From CAUPWF01 sp964367685 (GTDB lineage: Bacteria > Bacillota > Clostridia > Lachnospirales > Lachnospiraceae): a DNA stretch of 9,979 nucleotides. Of this stretch, positions 6,438-9,979 are shown piece by piece. The notes beneath the pieces were generated by a model. It ran no database searches. It was given only the letters and a program-made list of their open reading frames with translations, and was not told the origin of the DNA. Made by a program: the position numbers and the translations under genes. Position 1 is the stretch's first letter, and each line of letters opens with the position of its first letter. The DNA is taken from assembly GCA_964367685.1 (NCBI GenBank), contig CAYIYM010000049.1, positions 1 to 9,979 of the forward strand, read 5' to 3'.

Positions 6438-7454
6438 TTATTTGCTATATCCGTTTGGATTCTGCGACTGCCACTTCCAACTATCCGCACACATATCATC
6501 TAAGTTCTTTGTAGCTTCCCAACCTAATTCTCTCTTGGCTTTATCTGGTGCACAGTAGCAAGATGCGATATCACCAGCTCTTCTTGGCTTTATTACATAT
6601 GGGATTTCTTTCCCGCACGCTTTGCCGAATGCCTTTGCCATCTGTAGCACAGAATAACCATTTCCAGTACCTAAGTTGTATACAGAAACGCCTTCTTTAT
6701 CTGCAAGTTTCTTAATCGCTTTCACGTGGCCAACAGCCAAGTCAACTACGTGAATATAGTCACGCACTCCTGTGCCATCAACTGTATCATAATCGTCTCC
6801 AAACACACCAAGAGCCTCTAATTTTCCTACTGCAACTTGTGTAATATAAGGCATTAAGTTATTTGGAATTCCTTTTGGATCCTCTCCAATTCTTCCACTC
6901 TCATGTGCCCCTACTGGATTAAAGTAACGAAGTAACACTACATTCCACTCTGGGTCTGCATGATGAATGTCTGTAAGAATTTGTTCTAACATCCACTTTG
7001 ACCATCCGTATGGATTCGTACAAACTCCTTTTGGGCACTCCTCTGTAATTGGAATAAATGCTGGATCTCCATACACTGTAGCCGAAGAACTAAAGATAAT
7101 ATTCTTAACATTAGTCTCTTTCATAACCTTACAAAGTACATTTGTTCCATGCACATTGTTATCATAATACATCATTGGTTGAGCAACTGATTCACCAACC
7201 GCCTTTAATCCTGCAAAATGAATAACTGCATCTGGCTTCTCTGCCAAGAAAATATTTCTCATTCCTTCTTCATCTCGAATATCACACTCGTAGAATGGAA
7301 TTGCTTTTCCTGCTAACTCCTCTGTTCTTTCGATTGCTTCCTTACAAGAATTGTAGAAATTATCGACAATTACAACTTCGTATCCTTCTGCTAATAATTC
7401 AATACATGTATGACTTCCAATATAACCTGCTCCACCTGTTACTAAAACTTTCAT
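6438..7454 (-). CDS. galE: UDP-glucose/UDP-hexose 4-epimerase
   Basis: This NAD-dependent epimerase of the extended short-chain dehydrogenase family interconverts UDP-glucose and UDP-galactose. It acts in galactose use and in making wall or exopolysaccharide sugars. The protein has 338 residues, the same length as E. coli GalE. It has GGAGYIG (residues 7-13) for NAD binding and the catalytic set S124, Y149 and K153 (SSSATVYG and NPYGWSK), at the same numbers as in E. coli. The position of E. coli Y299 is C299 here (GDIASCY). Small residues at this site are associated with accepting UDP-GlcNAc/UDP-GalNAc as well, so dual specificity is likely. A GGAG site 8 nt upstream supports the start. It lies 26 nt after the nucleotidyltransferase gene in the same operon. 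Confidence 0.97.
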   Translation of the reverse strand: MKVLVTGGAGYIGSHTCIELLAEGYEVVIVDNFYNSCKEAIERTEELAGKAIPFYECDIRDEEGMRNIFLAEKPDAVIHFAGLKAVGESVAQPMMYYDNNVHGTNVLCKVMKETNVKNIIFSSSATVYGDPAFIPITEECPKGVCTNPYGWSKWMLEQILTDIHHADPEWNVVLLRYFNPVGAHESGRIGEDPKGIPNNLMPYITQVAVGKLEALGVFGDDYDTVDGTGVRDYIHVVDLAVGHVKAIKKLADKEGVSVYNLGTGNGYSVLQMAKAFGKACGKEIPYVIKPRRAGDIASCYCAPDKAKRELGWEATKNLDDMCADSWKWQSQNPNGYSK

Positions 7455-7480
7455 TTTAATTCTCCTCTTATCCTATAACA

Positions 7481-8398
7481 TTACCATAATTTATTCGGGT
7501 ACAATCCTTGATCTTTCATTTCTTGAATCGCTGCTACAACGACTGGCTTATCTTCTTTATATGTTACTCCAAACCATCTGTCTTTTGATGTCAACACTTC
7601 TACACTCGCTTCATTTGATTGCAATAAATCACTTACAATTGTTGGCAAGAAATATTCACATTTTAAAGGATTATTATCCAATTCTTTTTCTAAAAATGCC
7701 GAAAATCTATTCTGAAGTTCAGTCAAGATACTCTTAGAGAATCCCCACATATTCATAGAAACAATGCTATTTGCTTCTAGTTCATTCCAAGTAGCGCCAT
7801 CATCTTCTGTATATGCAATCTTATCTTCTTGCTTCTCGATTCGCACTCGCTCATTTACTTCAATCAATTGACCTTCTTCATTTACTTCACACACACCTCT
7901 AGCAACGTGTCCATTGTCCGTTACAGTATTAATCAATTCATATCCTACCATTGTGTAACGATACTTATCATCGTCCTCATGGCTAGCCAAATAATCATAG
8001 ATTACCTTGTATGCGTCTCTTCCATAGTAGTCGTCTGCATTAATTACTGCAAACGGTCCATCTACAACATTTGCACAACTAAGAACTGCATGTCCAGTTC
8101 CCCAAGGTTTTACTCTGTCGGCTGGCACCTCATATTGCTCTGGTATATTTGTAATTTCTTGATATACGTATTCCACTTCTACTATTTCGCTAATTCGCTT
8201 ACCAATTACCTCTTTAAAATCTGCTTCATTTTCTTTTTTGATAATAAAGATTACTTTCTCAAATCCTGCTAATTTCGCATCATAGATTGAAAAATCTATA
8301 ATAATTTGACCTTCTTGATCGATTGGGTCGATTTGTTTTAATCCGCCATAACGGCTCCCCATCCCTGCTGCCATGATTACTAATACTGGTTTATTCAT
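7481..8398 (-). CDS. Sugar-phosphate nucleotidyltransferase, substrate unassigned
   Basis: This 305-residue GT-A-fold enzyme is predicted to join a sugar 1-phosphate to an NTP, giving an NDP-sugar. The signature loop AAGMGSRYGGLKQ is at residues 10-22, a KPWGTGHAVL segment at 97-106, and a metal-binding INADDYYG at 119-126. A WGF motif (218-220) and EYFLP (248-252) lie in the C-terminal half. It differs from ordinary GalU and RmlA in the RYGGLKQ loop and in its C-terminal half, so I do not name it. Its partner galE, 26 nt downstream, suggests a UDP-hexose or UDP-N-acetylhexosamine product; this is inference. I chose the ATG at 8398. The in-frame ATG at 8413 contains the GGAGGT ribosome site in its own first codons and lies within 2 nt of the predicted transcription start. 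Confidence 0.88.
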   Translation of the reverse strand: MNKPVLVIMAAGMGSRYGGLKQIDPIDQEGQIIIDFSIYDAKLAGFEKVIFIIKKENEADFKEVIGKRISEIVEVEYVYQEITNIPEQYEVPADRVKPWGTGHAVLSCANVVDGPFAVINADDYYGRDAYKVIYDYLASHEDDDKYRYTMVGYELINTVTDNGHVARGVCEVNEEGQLIEVNERVRIEKQEDKIAYTEDDGATWNELEANSIVSMNMWGFSKSILTELQNRFSAFLEKELDNNPLKCEYFLPTIVSDLLQSNEASVEVLTSKDRWFGVTYKEDKPVVVAAIQEMKDQGLYPNKLW

Positions 8399-8421
8399 TA
8401 TAATTACCTCCATATTGTTTC

Positions 8422-8450
8422 ATTATATTACATTTTCTTTGAAATGTCAT
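8422..8450 (-). promoter_or_regulatory. Sigma-A-type promoter for the nucleotidyltransferase-galE operon
   Basis: The -35 is ATGACA (8445-8450, 5 of 6 matches) and the -10 is TATAAT (8422-8427, perfect), with a 17-bp spacer. The predicted start is near 8415, leaving a short leader of about 17 nt that contains GGAGGT. This supports the start at 8398 rather than 8413. Confidence 0.82.
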
Positions 8451-8503
8451 TCCTGATTCTAATATAAAAATACACTTTTGTTCTCTCGGAATTTCTATAT
8501 ATC

Positions 8504-8542
8504 AAAAAAAGACCCTCACACAGTTGTGTAATGGCCTCTTTT
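8504..8542 (-). terminator. Intrinsic terminator of the rpsF-ssb-rpsR operon
   Basis: In minus-strand RNA, ACAC and GTGT pair around a 4-base loop, and GGCC pairs with GGUC below it, with one A-G mismatch and weaker U pairs between. Seven Us follow (As at 8504-8510) and an A-rich stretch precedes the stem. It begins 16 nt after the rpsR stop codon and separates the ribosomal operon from the next promoter. Confidence 0.85.
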
Positions 8543-8557
8543 AACATCTTATTCAGA

Positions 8558-8824
8558 TTAATCTTGTACGTATGGCATAAGTGCAATGTGACGAGCTCTT
8601 TTGATAGCTACTGTCAATGCTCTTTGGTGCTTTGCACAGCTTCCTGTAATTCTTCTTGGAAGGATCTTTCCTCTTTCAGAAATATATTTCTTTAATTTAG
8701 CTGTATCTTTGTAATCAATTTCGTTATTTTCTTTTGCACAGAATACACAAACTTTTTTGCGTCTTCTTAATCCGCCACTTCTTCTTCTCATTGGAGAATC
8801 GCTTTTTGCTTTATCGTAAGACAT
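8558..8824 (-). CDS. rpsR: 30S ribosomal protein S18, zinc-binding form
   Basis: S18 is a small-subunit protein that pairs with S6 on the platform of the 30S ribosome. The 88-residue product has the basic N-terminus RRRSGGLRRRKK and the core YKDTAKLKKYISERGKILPRRITGSCAKHQRALTVAIKRARHIALMPY. C26 and C29 (CVFC), C63 and H66 make a likely zinc site, so this is the C+ form of the protein. The start at 8824 is fixed by a GGAGG site at 8833-8837 with an 8-nt spacer; longer in-frame readings to upstream TTG codons have no ribosome site of their own. It lies 63 nt after ssb and is followed by a terminator, as the last gene of the operon. Confidence 0.97.
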   Translation of the reverse strand: MSYDKAKSDSPMRRRSGGLRRRKKVCVFCAKENNEIDYKDTAKLKKYISERGKILPRRITGSCAKHQRALTVAIKRARHIALMPYVQD

Positions 8825-8887
8825 TATCTTTACCTCCATTAAATTCGTTGTTTTATATAGTGATACCAACCCTCATGTGATATCTAC

Positions 8888-9328
8888 TTAACTGAATGGT
8901 AATTCCTCATCAATTCCATCTGGAATATTCATGAATCCATCACCTACATTGCTGCTTGGTGCTGAACTAGGGCTTGCTTGATATCCACCAGCATTTGAAT
9001 CATTTGACCCTTTGCTTTCTGCGAATTCTTGTTCCTCTACCACAACTTCTGTTGTATAAACTTTCACGCCGTCTTTGTTTGTGTAACTACCTGTTTGAAT
9101 ACGTCCACAGATTGTAACACGTACGCCTTGACGCAAATATTTTTCAGTAAATTCTGCCGCTTTACCAAATACAACACAGTTAATGAAGTCTGCCGATGCT
9201 TCTCCATCTTTTTTAAATCTGCGATCTACTGCAAGTGTGTATCTTGCAATTGCAAGTGGTGTTGCTCCAGCTGAATATCTCACATCTGGATCTCTTGTTA
9301 AACGTCCCATTAAAATTACTTTATTCAT
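8888..9328 (-). CDS. ssb: Single-stranded DNA-binding protein
   Basis: SSB coats single-stranded DNA during replication, recombination and repair, and recruits partner proteins through its C-terminal tip. The 146-residue protein has the OB-fold at about 1-104 (MNKVILMGRLTRDPDVRYS, ADFINCVVFGKAAEF, LRQGVRVTICGRIQTGSY). A disordered Ser/Gly/Asn linker follows (105-135), then an acidic tip ending DEELPFS. Most bacterial SSBs end with Pro-Phe; here a single Ser follows the Phe. An AGAGGTC site upstream supports the start. It lies between rpsF (20-nt gap) and rpsR, the usual Firmicute order, and is co-transcribed with them. Confidence 0.97.
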   Translation of the reverse strand: MNKVILMGRLTRDPDVRYSAGATPLAIARYTLAVDRRFKKDGEASADFINCVVFGKAAEFTEKYLRQGVRVTICGRIQTGSYTNKDGVKVYTTEVVVEEQEFAESKGSNDSNAGGYQASPSSAPSSNVGDGFMNIPDGIDEELPFS

Positions 9329-9348
9329 TATTTTGACCTCTTTCTATA

Positions 9349-9636
9349 TTACGCGTCTTGTCTAATGCATAAAAATCTTAGTACATTGTCCATAATGCGA
9401 ATACGTTGCTCAACTTCTGCTACTGTATCTTGTCCAGCTTCAAAGTTGATAAAGAAGTAGTATCCTTCTTTCATTTTCTGAATTTCGTAAGCTAATCTCT
9501 TCTTACCCCACTCATCAACATTCGTTACATTACCGTCGAAACGTGAAATTAATGCTTTCACCTTTTCTAACTCTGCTGTTCTTACTTCATCTTCGATTTT
9601 TGCATTTAGAACAACACATAATTCATACTTGTACAT
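9349..9636 (-). CDS. rpsF: 30S ribosomal protein S6
   Basis: S6 binds S18 and the central domain of 16S rRNA in the 30S platform. The 95-residue protein shows the family pattern MYKYELCVVLNA, DEWGKKRLAYEIQKMKEGYYFFINFEA and a final NVLRFLCIR. Its length is normal and nothing is missing. The start has GGAGG at 9646-9650 with a 9-nt spacer; an ATG at 9642 is followed at once by a stop codon and is excluded. It is the first gene of the rpsF-ssb-rpsR operon. Its promoter lies over the end of the DUF951 gene, and its leader of about 97 nt can fold, so feedback control by S6-S18 is plausible but not shown. Confidence 0.97.
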   Translation of the reverse strand: MYKYELCVVLNAKIEDEVRTAELEKVKALISRFDGNVTNVDEWGKKRLAYEIQKMKEGYYFFINFEAGQDTVAEVEQRIRIMDNVLRFLCIRQDA

Positions 9637-9733
9637 TTACATTTACCTCCTTATGGCCTCTGGCCCTTAATCTGTGTTAAGGACAAGGATAATTGTCTTG
9701 CTTATATATATTGCAAGATTGTTTGTTTCACAG
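9637..9733 (-). promoter_or_regulatory. Structured 5' leader of rpsF, candidate autoregulatory site
   Basis: Four inverted repeats lie in a row: TCTTGC/GCAAGA (9696-9701, 9713-9718), GACAA/TTGTC (9682-9686, 9693-9697), CCTTAA/TTAAGG (9665-9670, 9677-9682) and GGCC/GGCC (9655-9658, 9662-9665). In the transcript, UCCUUA (9678-9683) can pair either with the nearby UUAAG arm or with UAAGGA (9648-9653), which contains the Shine-Dalgarno. S6-S18 complexes are known to bind rpsF leaders in several bacteria through a CCG-containing motif. I see no CCG in this stretch of the minus strand, so the known motif is not confirmed. Confidence 0.5.
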
Positions 9734-9739
9734 TATTTG

Positions 9740-9768
9740 ATAATAGCATATTTTCTACTCTTTATCAA
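9740..9768 (-). promoter_or_regulatory. Promoter of the rpsF-ssb-rpsR operon
   Basis: The -35 is TTGATA (9763-9768, 5 of 6 matches) and the -10 is TATTAT (9740-9745, 5 of 6), with a 17-bp spacer. A TGC just before the -10 makes it an extended -10. The -35 lies inside the last codons of the DUF951 gene. The predicted start is near 9733. Confidence 0.75.
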
Positions 9769-9952
9769 GTATTTTTTTCAACTCTTTTGTATTTCGTTCT
9801 ACCTTAGTTCTTGGAAGCATCACTTGATGGCCACATCCAACACACATCAATCGAAAGTCTGCTCCCGTTCGAAGGATAGTCCATTCAAAGTTGCCACACG
9901 GATGTTTCTTCTTCATTCTAACTATATCACCAACTTCATAATCGAATTTCAT
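9755..9952 (-). CDS. DUF951 family small protein (YyzM-like), putative zinc ribbon
   Basis: This 65-residue conserved protein of unknown function matches the family I know as DUF951. It opens with the small-barrel-like sequence EVGDIVRMKKKHPCG, then W24 and the segment RLMCVGCGHQVMLPRTKVER. H17, C19, C37 and C40 could form a metal site, which is a guess from their spacing. The C-terminal tail is charged. In Bacillus and many clostridia a DUF951 gene also lies just upstream of rpsF, so the context agrees. A GAGGG ribosome site about 7 nt upstream supports the start. No terminator follows; the rpsF promoter overlaps its 3' end, so its transcripts may continue into rpsF. Confidence 0.85.
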   Translation of the reverse strand: MKFDYEVGDIVRMKKKHPCGNFEWTILRTGADFRLMCVGCGHQVMLPRTKVERNTKELKKILDKE

Positions 9953-9979
9953 ACTCCGCCCTCTTCACATTTACTATTT

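Noticed and set aside
7829..8272. Plus-strand open frame of 147 codons opposite the nucleotidyltransferase gene
   Set aside because: The protein is rich in Cys, Ile and Phe with no recognisable domain, lacks a good ribosome site and lies wholly opposite a well-supported gene.
8840..8887. Possible 7-codon ORF and repeated TATCAC words between ssb and rpsR
   Set aside because: There is no ribosome site before the tiny ORF, and a 6-base repeat in AT-rich DNA is expected by chance.

Overview
The window looks like a chromosomal core segment from a low-GC Firmicute, most likely a Lachnospiraceae-type Clostridium. The evidence is the AT-rich composition, strong GGAGG ribosome binding sites, sigma-A-like promoters, and the order DUF951-rpsF-ssb-rpsR, which is typical of Firmicutes. 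This assignment rests on recalled family patterns, not a search. All thirteen supported genes lie on the minus strand, so transcription runs from high to low coordinates.

Right end (about 9979-8504): a DUF951 zinc-ribbon-like gene is followed by the rpsF-ssb-rpsR operon (ribosomal proteins S6 and S18 flanking single-strand DNA-binding protein). A good promoter overlaps the 3' end of the DUF951 gene. It gives a leader of about 97 nt full of small inverted repeats, one of which can pair with the rpsF Shine-Dalgarno. An intrinsic terminator closes the operon.

Middle right (8450-6413): a clear promoter drives a sugar-nucleotide pair, a nucleotidyltransferase of unassigned substrate and the UDP-hexose 4-epimerase galE. 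Together they probably supply activated sugars for wall or exopolysaccharide synthesis. The epimerase carries Cys at the residue that controls acceptance of N-acetylated sugars.

Middle (6380-4034): an extended -10 promoter with a dyad at its predicted start site drives a two-component system. The histidine kinase and OmpR-type regulator genes overlap by 8 nt, and a strong terminator follows.

Left (4013-14): a five-gene run begins with a Ktr/Trk potassium channel and its RCK regulatory subunit. It continues with a SpoU-type RNA methyltransferase, a short NfeD membrane protein and an SPFH/band-7 protein, and ends in a long hairpin terminator. The channel gene is interrupted by exactly 100 Ns (3510-3609), an assembly placeholder that hides its second pore repeat.

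There is no gene-free stretch over 300 bases, and I saw no tRNA, rRNA, CRISPR array, insertion sequence, phage gene or defence system. I did not find a convincing new biological system. The points most worth checking are the rpsF leader, the dyad at the kinase promoter, the unassigned nucleotidyltransferase, the extra Ser at the SSB tip and the epimerase gatekeeper residue.
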